NCBI RefSeq assembly: GCF_017562075.2 | Contig: NC_054085.1 | Span: 26,278,185-26,342,184 of the forward strand | Source: Anopheles merus | Taxonomy: Eukaryota; Arthropoda; Insecta; Diptera; Culicidae | Direction: 5' to 3' | Length of the DNA: 64,000 bases | Shown here: positions 14,010 to 28,400 of the stretch, piece after piece | How the letters are laid out: each line of letters begins with the position of its first letter | Position numbering within the stretch: position 1 is the first letter of the stretch | Notes under the pieces: model-generated | Databases searched by the model: none | Seen by the model: the letters and a program-made list of their open reading frames with translations, nothing else | What the model was told of the DNA's origin: nothing | Translations under genes and position numbers: made by a program

Positions 14010-17000
14010 TAACCAGACAAACAAAATCGGTGTTACATAGTGTCTGATTTTGATGTAAGATTTAAGCTGAAACTACAACAAATAAATTACTAAATTAGTT
14101 AAATGAAATGGATAATTCCAACAGGAAATGAAATTTTATGAATACCAAAACACGATACTGGTTCAAATCTCACCGGTTGCTATCTTCCATCATTATCACT
14201 AAACGTTTATGTCAATTTACTTCACAATTTGTCACGACCGGTAGTCAAAATAAGCAGCATCATTCACCGACAAAACGACGACGACTTATCACTCCGAAAA
14301 CCCTCAGCAATCGACATCATTCTAGATATTCATGGCAATCATAATTACGACAACTCGTTACTGCAACCTGTTGCAAAACCTGACACACGATTATCGTCGA
14401 CACGTAGTCGGCCTGACGGCTTCGGTCGCTCGCAAAAAAAAGTACACACGGAAACCACAACAACCTTAAAATACTCATCTAACCATCTTCGGATACTCTC
14501 CGTCATGTTCGGTAAACGGTCGTTCAGGTCGAGCGACTTTCACAAGCTTCAAAAAAGTAAAACAAAAACCACCCATTTCACGTACGATGGGGGTATCACA
14601 TATGGCCACAGAGCTAACTGTCCAGCGGTTGCTGCCGTTAATCTGGTTGGCTGTTGGGCAACCAAAACAACAAAAAAAGGAGAACCGACCAACAACAAGA
14701 TCAGTGATCCATCATCCACCTACAAACGGTCGCCGCCTTTTGGTCGAAATTTTGGGATAGGAACGGTTTATTTCGTTTCTTTTTTGTTTGCTTTTTTGTT
14801 AACAAGAGTCCCGGTGGATTTTGTTTGCTAAGACCGTCGTTCCGCCCCGTGTGAGACCGTTACTGGTTTTCGGGGCGTTGGTAATTAAATCGATTATTTA
14901 TTTTATTATCGCACACTTTTCGGTGGAGTTCTTTCGAGCGGTGCTTGACCTTCCCGGGTATTTGGCTCGGAACGTTTCCTTTAAAGTTGAGCAGTTTATT
15001 ATTCCGCTTTGCCGTTGCATCAAATTTGTGCCATTTTTCGGGGTTTTGTTTTAGTCATCTTTTTTTGTCTTTTTTTTTTTGTTGAGTAGAATGACAGAGA
15101 ATATCATAAAGCCAAATTAAAAGACCGCTTTTCGCATTTTGCTCTGTTTCTGTAGCGTCTTGATCGCGATAGTAAATTACAGCCACGGAAACATAACTTG
15201 AATCAGGAAATAGAGCCACTTTATGGTACATATCCTGGTCACGGCACCACACGAGAGCAAACAGAAGCTTCAGTTTTCGCTCCTTCTCCGATAGGTTCAA
15301 CATCAGTATCAATAGAAACAGGTTCATCGGAATCGTTTCGAACAGATCTTTAGAAGGTTTGCCCTGGCCAGCAGTTGACCAAGCCATTCTTGCTACCTAA
15401 TCAACAGATTCTCTAGCAGCGTGATATTATCTTTTGCATCGTCTCCAGGAGATGGCAATTTCGTAATGCTAGAAGAAATTCAATTTGTAATCTCTTGGGT
15501 AATTTAGTTAACTGCACAGTGTACCGAACACACATCACAATCATCCCTGTATGCCTGCACGATGCCACCAACTGGACAACGACGAGCAAACGAGTCGTCA
15601 TATGGTTGCATCCTTACACACAGTCTCTGACGGCACGTCACAGCAGGACACATGACCCAGCATGACGCACCATGCCCGGGATGTATAATGCACAAATTAT
15701 ATCCACCGAATGGTACACACAGAGCGTCCAAGGACATCACGCAATCGCATAATCGCATCTACCGAGCGCGCCCGTGCCAGAGCGCGACAACAAAGTTGCA
15801 TAATGCTAAAATATACAAACATATTTCTGCCACCCAGCGTGCACGCAATCGAGATGGGAGTGCTTGCGGACCTGCTGGTGCTGGTAGAAGATGGTGGTAT
15901 CGGGCGGAAAGAGCTGTTTCAATGTGGATGCTTCTGGTGACCGTGGACAACATTGAGACAATTAGTGTGCCATTTTCAGTAAAGGTCCGTTCCGATTAAG
16001 TAGCGAGAGCCAGGATATAAAACGTGTAACGATGTTTGTCACATTGTAAAGGGGAGTAATTTAAACGATTACTACAACAGCTGTGAATTTGCTGTACAAT
16101 TTGTCTACTTGAATTCTACATAAAACCATCAAACATCATATTTATTTTGAATTGGTAGATAACGAACTTCAATTGAGGATTTCTTTCATGTATCATCAGA
16201 GTATTATTTCATTTTCCAAAAACGAAACTACAGTTTCGAAACTCAAAGAAAACGATTATTTCGGATAATTTGCTATTTAATACCACCTTGCAACTATGCC
16301 TCAAGACCAGTCGTAAAAAGACAAGTTAACATTCTAAATGAATCTCAAACGCGGAGAACTAAAAAAGTAAAACTTACAATTAGAAATTTCAACAATTTGT
16401 AAGATCAGGTCACAATATTATGATGCCATTCTAACAAATAAATTTGTATATGATTTGAACGAAAAATTGGCGAAATCTTGATAGGCATTTAACTTGATAG
16501 TTTTCACAGATGAGATCCAATACAAATAAGTTGTCATTTAAAAATACAAAAGTATTTGAGAGTATTTTTAATCATAAATATAGTGTTTCATTCTAAACCT
16601 TTACCTACTCGCCTAATAATATGAAAAGTAATCAGTTGGCTATGTTATTTGGCTGTTGGAAACAATCCTTACGATGCTTAGGACATTATCCTTGACCATA
16701 CGAAACACGATTTGAACATGATTGCCAAGCCAATATAAAGTAATAACACACACACACTCTGGAAGCACTCCTGCAGGGTAACTTGCTTCACTAGGCACAA
16801 TAATATTGCTGAAGTAACAAGGGCCCCACATGGTCCAGATTTCTGCTACAGGCACCCATCGGACACGATGATGCCAAAAACGCTTTGAAACGCAATCTGG
16901 GTCACCGTACCGTTCTTGCAGTTAGAGCAGCTGTAAGCATAACGCGCTCCAGAGTGCATAGATAGCGAAGACCGATCCCCCCCCCCCCCCCCCCCCGAAA

Positions 17001-17794
17001 GACCCAAAACTCCACTTGTCGGGGATTGTTGCAGTATGGGTAAAAATTATAGAACAAAAAACCACAAACAAAAATGTATACCAAGACCCCCCGTGTGCAC
17101 TTTACTGGGTGACATCGGTTGCAAAGCAGCCAAAAAGATAGCCCCGGGAGCAGCATCCAGTAGGTGAAACGCATTTGCATACGCCACACACTGGTGACAC
17201 GAAAGATATGACCAGTTCGTGACGACGCTTTTACGGTGTGGTGCGCGAAATTTGAGGCTAGTAAAAATGCAATATTATATACATCATTCTAATTTTGTAA
17301 TGGACCGTCACGTTCGGCACCCAAAAGGATTCCAATTCGACGGAGAGAGATTTTGCACATATGATAGATATAAGAGGACCACCTCCTTTTTTTGTGGCCG
17401 GTAGTACACTCTATAAATCTAAATTATAAAACGTCCAGCATAAAGCGTTCCGTTCAAACGATACGGCTAGCAAATGTTTGGTGAATGTTTTATGAGCTCC
17501 CTGCAGCCACGCCAGCATACGCCAACAACAAATGGCGCACTCGTGTGCAGCGTTCACTTCCAGTGCCCAACCGCGTTCGGTAAACAAACTTCGCATGACA
17601 TATTCCGCGTGCTGCAATTCCAAAGCGTGTAGCAGTGCAACGGTCTACAGCCTGCATATCCGAAACTAGCGTACGTAAAACCCCTAGGCCGTATGCAACC
17701 AACACTCTGGGACTCTGGGACATTTTTCCGGGTACGATTTTTGTTTTGCCTCACGCTCGGCAAGTGCTACTAAAAGGAGTTGTTATTTGCATCC
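14010..17794. other. non-coding stretch
   Basis: No exon is supported. The 200-codon ORF from 14229 is low in coding character. A poly(C) tract of about 20 bases sits at 16977-16996. Around 15660-15810 several short elements of the form GCATAAT or CGCAATCGCAT cluster within 150 bp, which could be a regulatory block. Confidence 0.45.
16977..16996. repeat. homopolymer poly(C)
   Basis: Twenty consecutive C residues on the plus strand, a potential assembly weak point and possible quadruplex former on the G strand. Confidence 0.95.
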
Positions 17795-17804
17795 CACACA
17801 CACA

Positions 17805-17862
<58 letters not shown>
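17795..17862. repeat. (CA)n microsatellite
   Basis: About 34 CA units with one interruption (AAA) near its left end. Confidence 0.97.
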
Positions 17863-17863
<1 letters not shown>

Positions 17864-20800
17864 GCGAACTAGCCTTGGGGAGTTTTCCCAGTGCGCCACA
17901 GCGGCGCAATTAGAAAACGATCGCCCTTTGGCCAGTTGGCAAATCGCGGGCATGCCTGTGGGCACTGGGCCGACGGCGTCGCCTACGCTTTACGCCTGCC
18001 CCGTTGTTTAGAGATACAATTTATGGTGTGTGCGATATGGAGCGCTTTACATATTCATTGGCCACAATCAGTAACGCTGCTGCCCACTGCTGCGAACACT
18101 GCTGTCGGTGTGTTAGCAGAAGAGTAACGGCGGCTAATGAATGCTCGAATAAAATCATTGGCTCGATTTCTTGGGTGGTACACGGGCGGCCGAGTTATGG
18201 GGCGTGTTGTTGGACCCCGGTGAACGAGCGAAGAATAGCGTAATGGGAAAATCCTTTTTCGTTGGTTCTTACCTTTTGCTGTGTTAAAAAGTGTTCCAGT
18301 TTGCTTATCGTGCTATAACCACTCGGCATGGGAAATACGATGTGAAATTAGCATATATCTTTACAACCAAGCGTTTTCAGTATTGCAGCGAGTTGATTTT
18401 TTGTCCTAGATTTTTTTTACTAAGGAATAGAACTAACGTGTTTAGGGATCTTCAAAAATGTCTATCTAATTCAGGCCACTCTCAAATTATTGTAAAGGAC
18501 ATGGTTCATCTTTCATTCCAAAAAGTTTTTGAGAAAAATCATTCTCTCTTACATTGTAGGTGTACACCAAACATTCCCATATGACCTCGTGCGAACGTTT
18601 ACTTTAATTCCCAGTTGAATAAATTTGCCTTCACGCCAGTTTGCGCTGCAAAAAAATTAGATCACAATCCACTTAAAAGACGACACTTGACCATCATTAC
18701 ACCCAATCTCGTTTGCTCGTCCGTGTGTGCAGGAACACGGCCAACCATACCAAGCCAGAACCGTACCCGTAGTGCCCGCACGGTTGCACCCACTCGCTCG
18801 CAGCATTAACTTATTTCATTTATCAATTATGCAACATCAATTTTTCAAACGCCACGACAACCGACGGTGCATAATTTCACATCATTTGTTTTCATCAGCC
18901 GGCGGTAGGTACCCGGCCCCAGAAAGTAGTACAGGTCCGTCAAACTGCCCGCGAAGCTACGGGGCTGCTCCAGGACACGATGCAGCACACACCCCATCAT
19001 CCGCTTCAGTCCAACGGATGGGACACAAACTACGCTATGGTAAATATGACAAGGCATAATGTGGGTTGCGTGAGTCTGTATCTGGCTCGGTACACATTTA
19101 CCTAAGCGTATGCAGCAACATGACTGCCGTGAAACGGATATTGCATGCTTCCTGGGAGGAAGAGCTCAAGCAAATCTGCGAACTATGGAGCACTCCAGCA
19201 AGAACTAGCGAATGCGAAACGAAGCTGTTTATAAATGAACTTTTCAAATTCAATTTAGAACTGTGCATCGTCAAGGAATGGCCGTTCTGCAAAAAAGTTT
19301 CACCGAAGTAGACATGCATACGGGCACTCTGGCGCAAACTTCAAATAACCTGTCAGCTGATGGGTTCCGTGTGTGCTACTTAAATGTCAAAGCTAGTGCG
19401 AACGCATATCTGGCGCACCGGTCATGCTAAGCATATGGCTACAATAAATTACAGGAAGAGACTGACTCGTTGGCGTTCGGGTCGGGCCAACATAACCCAA
19501 GGCGTCGTCTGCCCAGACAGTTCCCTACTGACACAGTTTAGCGGCTCCTCGGCGGATGCACGCGGCAACTGCACGCACACCTTCACTGGCTGAGCAATTA
19601 CGCCCGTTGCTCGTTGACAAACGACCTATCTTGGCTGCACCTAGGCGCAGAAGGGAACCGGTTTTGCGTTCATTCTGTACGGTCAGCGGGGCTCGAGACT
19701 AGCGCGAGCATCATGCAAGGCGACACACACGCACTGGTTACCGGGCAATATAATGCTGGATATACAATTATTAACCTATCAGGTCACAGAGTAGCTTGGC
19801 ACGAGATTGTTGAAAAGTACAAGTTCAAGGCACACAAGTCGAAGTGATACGATGTCCACTTTCTCTTCCCGACAAGACAAAGCCTTGCCTTGTCATCTTG
19901 ACCAGTGTCAAGATCAAGGATCTGGGTGTGCTCGATAAAATGTAATTATAATTCATTATGCAAACATGTTTGTCGCTCTAGTCTTCCGCACACTCATCAC
20001 ACTGCTCGTCGCATAATGCTTCAACTTACAGTACATTCCATTGTTCAATGTTGTGCCACCGACTTTAAAATGCTACAAAGTCTCAGCACACTGTTGACTG
20101 ATCAGACATCGAGAGGAGCGGGCTTTATGTGTCACAGGGTGGCAGCACCCGTCGGCAAGATAACGGATTTTCATCCCCACCTGCGATCGTGCAGGAAAGA
20201 TAAATCGTCCATCGACAAAGTGACACCGATCAAATCGATTGACAGCTGATTAGCATAGTTGGTGTGCATCATCATCATCATCATTATCATTATTTTAACT
20301 AAGGTAGGGCTAAACCAACATTCTATCATTTATTAAGTTAAATTATTAAGTATCTCGTTTTTTATCTGACAGAATCATCAGTATATTAAATATAGACATA
20401 AATAAAGTTAACCAATAGATATTTAAAGAACTATTTCAACACCATGAGTTCACAAGTCACATTTTCCCAGAGCCACATTTTCCCAACTATTCCTATCTAA
20501 ACCATTCCCAATAGCTCCATATACAAGCAGGACCTCGAATTTCCGGAACCAAGAAATGGTCCTGCCGAAGGAAAAGGTTACCGTTAAAGTTCTGCACATT
20601 TTCTTTTTATTTCTTCCGGGCAAAAGTGTCTTTTAAATTACGAATCCAAGTGGGACACGGAACGAAATGGGCAAAGTAAAGGAAGTAAAACCAGTGACAT
20701 CGCTGCTCGTCGATAAAACTTAGCACACTCGTCTATGACAACTCGATATGTGTGTGTGTGTGTGTCTCCCGGAGTGGAACGAAAAGGATTAAAAGTAAAG

Positions 20801-20920
20801 CAATGGCACAGGGAAGAACACGGGCGTGAACAGCTCAGAGGCAACGTTTTCCTGCGGGACGTTTTTTTTTTACATTATCACATTGCAACATCCCGTGCCA
20901 GATTGCACCTCGCTCCACGA

Positions 20921-20940
20921 TTTGGTCCTTCGAACCGGAT
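20921..20940. repeat. 20-bp dispersed repeat, copy 2
   Basis: Identical over all 20 bases to 7191-7210, while the flanks are unrelated. Confidence 0.6.
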
Positions 20941-22350
20941 GGCTCTAGTCAGCCATCAACACTGGCATGGCACAGTTTTGTTTACTGTTGCTTTTCAAGG
21001 ACTTTTCCGCGCGCACATAAGCGAGCTTAATGGTGCACTTTCCAGCCCTTTTCTCCATCACTTCCCCGTCCAAACGGTTGACCTCTTTTTAAGGAAACCA
21101 GAGCCTGACCTAGTTCGCACACAGGAAGCAGCGCTTCGGTTTTGCAGCACCCGCGCAGCACTATCTATCAAACAGCTCGCTTCTGTTCTTGCACTGTGGC
21201 GCGTTGCTTGTAAGCCTGCAATGTCTGCTTGTATTGGTGCAATGGTACGCCTGGTAAATAGTTTCGATACATAGAGGAAGGTAGTGTACCGAGGTAAATA
21301 GGGCAGCTCTCGGCTCTTTGCACAGCAGACAGAAAAGTGCATCGGTTAGTGGAGCGGACATTGAGCTGTAAGCTCAGCTGAATGGAAGGATGCGAGGCTA
21401 GTACCAACACAGGCAAGCAGCGCCATACAGAGTCAAAGCCAACGGTAGGAAAGAAGGCCAGAGAGAGGATATTCCACCGTGCGAGCGCACTAAAGTGAAC
21501 CGAAGTTCTTTGTTCCCATTTTCCAGTGGATCCACTTTTTAGGTAGTGGTGGTTTGGGCAAAATCTCACCAACACCAATGACACTCGCGGTGCATGCACA
21601 ACAGGCTGCATTCCTCTCTCTCTCGCTCAGGATACGAAAGCTGTACGCGAGCTAAGCTGTTGCGATGTTGCAGCCGTGCAACGAATGCAACGAAACTGCC
21701 GAACAAATACAAGGCTACTTATTTCGCTACAACTCCGTTCAAGCATTTCTATGTTTTACACAATCCCTTCCTGGAAGTGGGTGCGAATCCTTGCCTCGAG
21801 CAAAGTGTACCGAGGAGCAATTGTAGTTACAAAGGATTCCGAGGAAGATGTTCCCTTTATGTGAGGTTTTGATGGAGAAGACGAAAAAAAAAATACCGTC
21901 AAACAAATGAAGCATAGTTTGGGCCGGAAGGCTCCAATTCCATTGTGTTCACTTCCTTTTTAACATGTCGACCTGTCGACGAGCTAAAGAATGTGACACC
22001 GTCCCAGGTAAGCACGATATGCTCTCCGGTGGTCGTTTTGCTTTTATCGTACCCCTTACATTAGTGTGCCAGTGCTACACGAACCTTTATGGTACATTTG
22101 ATTGGGTTTCCTAGGACATATGAAACAGGAGAATAATGGAGCTATTACCACTGGCAACATGACTTACCTGTTAGCATTTATTGTGGCTGTTTCGCTGTCA
22201 CATTCGTTCCCTGTAACAACCATATCGACCTGTGGAAGTTCAAACAAAAATATATTTGTTTTTAGATTTAAACATCATTTTTCAATCAAAGTCAAATATA
22301 GCCAATTAGAGCACACATGAAGTCAAAATTAAGGATTTTGTTATACACTT

Positions 22351-22407
22351 TGCATAGCAAAAGGCGTCAATAGTGTTTGTGAACAAAATCGCCTTAAAGT
22401 ATGCAAA
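22351..22407. promoter_or_regulatory. inverted pair of the recurrent motif
   Basis: TGCATAGCAAAAGGCG on the plus strand at 22351-22366 faces a minus-strand copy, seen on the plus strand as CGCCTTAAAGTATGCA at 22390-22405, about 23 bp apart. The two half-sites form an imperfect inverted repeat. The function is unknown. Confidence 0.45.
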
Positions 22408-25400
22408 ACGCTTTACAGATATTTTAATAGCAACTCTTCAATTCTTCATTATGGAAACAACCATCGTTGATTATACAACTTTCAATCTTTGATTGAAAAT
22501 TATGAAACTTACAATACAGAAAAGTCAAACCGCCACAGTACATCACTATCCACAGAAGTAAATTAATTCTTCAAATTGTTCCCTTACACTTCAGCACGAG
22601 CGTTGCCATATTGGACCTATTGGTGAAGTACACCATATTGGTCCTTCGGACCGGATTATTATGATTGTTCATTCCTCAACTTTCTCTTAACCTCATTTAA
22701 ATTTACTATTTTGCTTACACACACCACCACCACCCCTCCCCCCTCTCCTCTTCAACAGTTTCCATAGTACGCTTGACTGTTTGAAGAATAAATAAATGAA
22801 CATTTCCGGCCACTTTGAACCCAGCCGTCACGACTCGGACATAACATGGTGTGTCCAAAGCTTACCTACCTACCGGCGGGGTAATGCGTTGCCCATTAGA
22901 CAGGAATTTCAAGTGTAAATATGTATCTTGCAGCGATGCCAATGTTTACGACTAGTGGGATTTCTCTTGGCTACCAAAGACCATCCTCGGCGGTAAGCCA
23001 GAAAGACAACTTCAAATCCACACGATAGCCCCGGCCCTGAGAGCAAAGGAAAGAGACATTTAGCGGGTAGGATGATGTATGTGTGTGTGTGTGTGAGTGT
23101 TTGGTATGTCTTCCGGGAGGATGATTGGTTCCAAGGGTTCCAATCGCACGAAGGTGCAGATGGTGGTGTCTATTTATATGCACCGCATGCGGTCAAAAAG
23201 TGCACAGAGAATATTTTAAACTGATTTTTTCGTGAATATCATCTTTGAAATGAAATCATAAAACAACATTATTCTTTTATAAATACCGCTTTTTTCCTTT
23301 TCCATAGTATAACAACCAAGTAAGACGAGTCACAAAATGCTCATAAACATTAAGAACGACAACACCGTTCTCAGTATGAATCCTTCGTATCACTTTCTCA
23401 GTTGGAATAGTCATCCATTTCTTGATTAATATCTCCAGTACGAGTACACTCTTCCATTCCTATAAAATTGAACGAACCCCGTCCACAGATCTACAGACGG
23501 TCAGTGACCAATCGTAATGTACTACACACACACACACGCGCGCCACTTCAAACATCCGACAGCTAAGGTCCGCTTAGGTATCGCGTTAAAGGACAAGCAA
23601 AGTGACCGATTCATCAGATCCTGTTTGTTGATATGAAGGGTGGAAAATTAGCTCTGACCGTAAAAAAAACCACCCGCGCACTAGTTTCTAGTTTCTGGCC
23701 ATTGACACCGGCCTGAGGACAACCGAGTTGACCACGTTGGCACACCTAAAGCTCCTTGAAACATGTCGAGCATTCGAAACAATACCGGACCGCAGCAAAA
23801 CTCGTCTGAGGAAATGGTGTAGCTAATGGTGACAATGAAATGAATCCATTTCAGCCAGGGTTACTGTAGCATCCTGTCACTCAACCATGACCGCTGGCAA
23901 CCGTAAGCACCACACCTAGGACAGCCACCGCTCTCCCTTTCTCTCCGTTTCGATACTAGCCGGCTCCATGACAACCTTCCCCAGTCGAAGGTAGAGACAA
24001 AGAAATTGTAGCCATTATCGATCGGAAAGAAGCCCCAACTGTAGGGCCAACCTCTACCTCTACTAGTGTGTTGCGTTGGGATAGGTCATGGGGCGCACAA
24101 AGCAGAGCCAGCAGAGTCTGGTTGTTCACCCCCAGGACCAATAATGCAGGTTCGCGCTACTCCAAATCCCCGCCAGACGGCAATAAATATCAACCCGGAA
24201 AGAAGGCTTAAACACACACACACCCACTAACCCAGGATGGTGGTGGAAACATCCATCCCCGAAACGAGGCGCACTGGGAGGAAGTGTCAAAGCGATAAAA
24301 AAGCTGCTTGCTAAAAATCAACCCAAAGCCAGACTGCTGCACCAAACCGCTCTTTCCATCCTTTCCTTCACCGCGAGAGAAATTAACCCGGTGACTAGCA
24401 TCTAGCATCTCGTTGCGTTGGGGATGGATTCTGCAGAATCGTTTTTCATTCGGGTCCTCGGGAAGGGCAAGGAGGAAGATTGGTTGAAGCAATTTTCCAT
24501 TACGTTACCATTCCCTTCGATTGCCGCCCTTCCGCTCCGTTGAGCAGAAAGAAGAGTTTGCAACCTGCGAGCAATTTTCTTTGTTTGCAAGCAGGTAGAG
24601 TTGAAGGAAGAATTCACAGCAGCAGCAGCAGCAGCAGCAGGACACGATGTCTGGATTCCTCGGTCGCTGGGCTAGTTCTTCCGCGGGTACAACGTCGTCC
24701 TGGCGCGTTTCCGTTGCGCTTAACCTTAACCTCTTCACCGACAGCCCTACTGGTGAGGTCGTTAGCATTCGTTCCTAGTTTCCTAGCGCTGCCCGAGGGG
24801 AACGGCCATCCTCAGCAGCGGTTGAGCGCGAGTCCCCGGGCTCGTCGCTCATTTTCCAACCAAAACGACTTCGCCCGGCACCGCACGGTGCGCAGACGAT
24901 GTAGTTTTTCTAAGCTTTTCTTTCGCTGTTTCGGATCTTTCTTGCAGGTCGCAAAACTCAAGCACGGTTCCTCTTCCGGCACGGTTTGGGAAGCTGCAAA
25001 CGGTTCAACGCCATCTGCGCCGTGCAGACGCTATTTCCGGTTTCTAGAACGGGCATAAATTGTGTCCCTTTCGCTCCGCTCCCATCCATCCATCTGAGAA
25101 ACCCCGAGATGGGCTTACCTTTCCCGAGACGAGATCGGCTGTGTATCCACTGCTGGACGGATGCAGTTGTTGTAGTGATAGCGTGTGGGTGTGGTGATGC
25201 AGTCTTCAGCAGAAAATGTACCTAGTAAGCATGGTATCTCAAAGGCGCATGAATCGTACAAGATAGTTTTCCAGACAGGAGAAGCATTTGCCCACCCCCA
25301 CACTACTGCGTTTAATTTTGAGCGAAGGAATGAGTACGATTTCTTTCGAGGAATTTGTTTGGTTGTTTGATGAGCAGACATGTAATTTAAGAAGCAATGG

Positions 25401-28400
25401 CAGCATTCCACTAAGAGCACTAAGAAGCTATGGGTCAGCGATAAGGGCAGTAGTTTTAAAGGTAGATTACGGGTTCATTAAAATGTTTCAAATCCCACAT
25501 ATAAATTCATTTAAATATATTAAATGCCACAAATGTTCACTATACATTATTCAAATGAAATTAAACATTCAAATCATAACAGCCATTAGTTATGCAATCA
25601 GAATGACAAACCCACGTTGATAATGAAATCATCTTCCAGCGCCTAAAGTTATGCAATTACGTGTACAACCAAATTTTTCTTCAGAGAAATCACACTTTTA
25701 TTAACTCACATTTCAAGTCATCAGTCAACAATTCCGACAGTGCATCTAAAAACGTTTTTTAAACTATTATTTCTCCTTTTTGGTAAAGATTTTGTAAAGA
25801 TAATGTTACATTTATGAAGCACGGATTAAGCCATACGTATTCAAGAATAATTCTGAGATTTCCGGCCAAGTTCAATATTCAATATTCTCTGAACTTGCCA
25901 ACCTGAAACTATGCAAACGAATGCAAACGAAACTTTGATCGTAGATTTGAACATCAGGCTCTCCAATACCTATGATCTTATCTTTTTTACGCCATTGAAT
26001 TGGTACGAAGTGACTATCTTTCAGTGACTCAATGTAATCGAATTACACATGGTAACAATTTACCGAAATTTACATGAAATCAACATACAGAGACTTTTTT
26101 GTTCAACTCCAGCCACTAGAACTTCCAGACCAACTTCCACCAAACTTCACTCAATCTTAACGAATTCAATTAAACGACTTCCATCGATCTGCATCGTTAC
26201 CACTTTCGTATCACAGCCTGCCAATAGAGCCAATTTGCTTTTATTCGCACTCCATCAGCTGAATCGAACCAAGCTGCCTTTACGAGCAACATTTTGCCCA
26301 CAACCTAACCACCAACCAAAAAGGTATGCAGTGTCGCAAGGCAAAGCAAAACAAAGATATTGCACTTTTGCGAGAAAATTGCCAAAGAAAAAAGCAATGC
26401 TAAAATGGATCGGTCTGGCAAGTTGGCGTTTGGTAGGGAGTTTCGGGAAAAGTTTTGTTTCATTCCATCAGTTTCTTTCTCTTTCTCACTTTCTTTCCCT
26501 CTCCCTCCCTCCTACAGTGTCTTTCGCCTTTCTGCTGCTGGTGGAAAACTATCAGTGCGGGATTATTTTTGCCCTGCAACATCGACAAAACTTTCCACGA
26601 CACAGTGCCATGGGAGCAGAATTTAAAGCAGCCGTTGCCGTGCACTCGTTTTTCGCATTGCTCCATTGAGACTTTAGAGTGGGTTTATTTCCCCTCGCAC
26701 CACTCCCTTCCCCGCTTGCACGGTGCGTCTTGCGTCGGTGTACGTCTTCTTATCAGCATTCTTTCATCGGCTTGAAGTTGGAAGAGCTTGAAGAAAGCTG
26801 AGACGCCACCGAGCGATGGTATTCGATGATCTGCACCAAACACGCCGAGACGGTCCCCGCTATCGTCGGAGACAGTATTCATTCCGGACAATTTCCTCCC
26901 AACAATGTGCGACGCGGCACAAATGCACACCCCGGGAAGCCGGAGGACTTAGAATTGCAAAGAATCGTCGCATCCATCACGTGAGACTGCATTGGGGTAG
27001 GTTATGCTAGGACGAAAAACCAAAGAAAAACAGCACACACCAAAGTTTGAGCCGGTGTCTGAAAGCGTCTTCATTTTAAGTGTCTGCTAAAAAGAATGTC
27101 TACTTCGTCGCGTTGTACTGCGTTTTTTTCCATTGGAAACGGTTTAGTAAGGTCACTGACGAGATCTTCTAAAAGGAACCAGCGTCTTAGTGATCTTTGA
27201 AGTAGTATATTTTGAAAAGATGTTCTCTTTTTAGGGTATCCCAATGTCGAAAAGAAAGCAATAATGGAATGTCTGGTGATGATTCTGTAGGACCGAAGAT
27301 ACTCTCAAGAATTGAAAGGCACAGAGTATACAATTTAATGGACATATACCTCTTTTATCGCATTCAATAATTTTAGAATTGTTATCCTAAACCTAAATTA
27401 TTCATTTTTAAACGTCTGATTACAAATATTTACAATAATTCCATCATTCACGAATCGTTAGGACTGAGCACAGCAACTATCGTCAGTATAATTTCATTTA
27501 CTGTGAGTATCTTCTGGAATTTACATTCCAGTAGTGTATTGGTTCCTGAGCTTTGAAGGCCAACAAAGGCAAAAGATTCACTTGCTAGGCTCGATACCTT
27601 TATAATTCTAATCTCATGAAACCAGGAATAACAGTGTTTGTTCTTACCTCGTTGTCTCAAGTCACATCCCGAGGAAGATGTACCGGAACAGGGACATAAG
27701 GATCTCCCAAAACTCATCGAACCATCATCGTCTGTACTCCAGTTAAGTAGCATGAAGTTCACAAATTGCTTTAATGCAGCTCGTGTCACCTCCCATATTG
27801 GTTTTTCGTGTTTTTTTTTCGCTGCTAAAGAACCGATTCACCGTCTATGTGTGTGTGTTTGTGTCTGTGAATACACGGAAGCTAATCGAACGGAAAAAAA
27901 CGCCGATGTGCAATGTCGGATTCCTCGCGTACTCGACATCGTTCTACATTCGAGCTAAGCATGGCAAATCAAACAGTGCGATCGATATGGTGCTCACTTT
28001 TGCCCACCCAAACTCACCCAATGCATGCATTACAAAATCGTGACGGTGGCTCTACATCGGATGCTAGCAATAAAAACCCACTATTACATTACTATTGACT
28101 TACTTATTTGCCCGGTGCCGGAAGGTGCGCAGATGCAGCTGTGTCGTTGGAAAAAGTTACCAGAGATCCTACAGCAAAAGTTGGTTCCCGCAAGATAAAG
28201 CGTACTTCAGATATGGCTTTAAAACAAAAACATACTACCCAAAAACCTACGCTCCAGTTCGTGCATCCTGGGCTTACTTTTTGCATTCCAACTTGCGCGC
28301 GACGTTTAATATTGTGCTGCATCATGCAAAACTCGGAATCTCGTGAGAAACTATCCCTTACTATCGGCACCGCCGTCTCTTCTACTGCTCGGTAAACCAG

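Noticed and set aside
13700..14024. polyY/I/L minus-strand ORFs
   Set aside because: Translation of the (AAT)n microsatellite.
14138..14190. Possible tRNA B box (GGTTCAAATCTC) near 14160
   Set aside because: No A box or cloverleaf upstream; isolated match only.
19120..19311. 64-codon plus-strand ORF containing SWEEELKQICELW
   Set aside because: Looks protein-like over a short span, but has no recognised family, no splice context and no coding bias.
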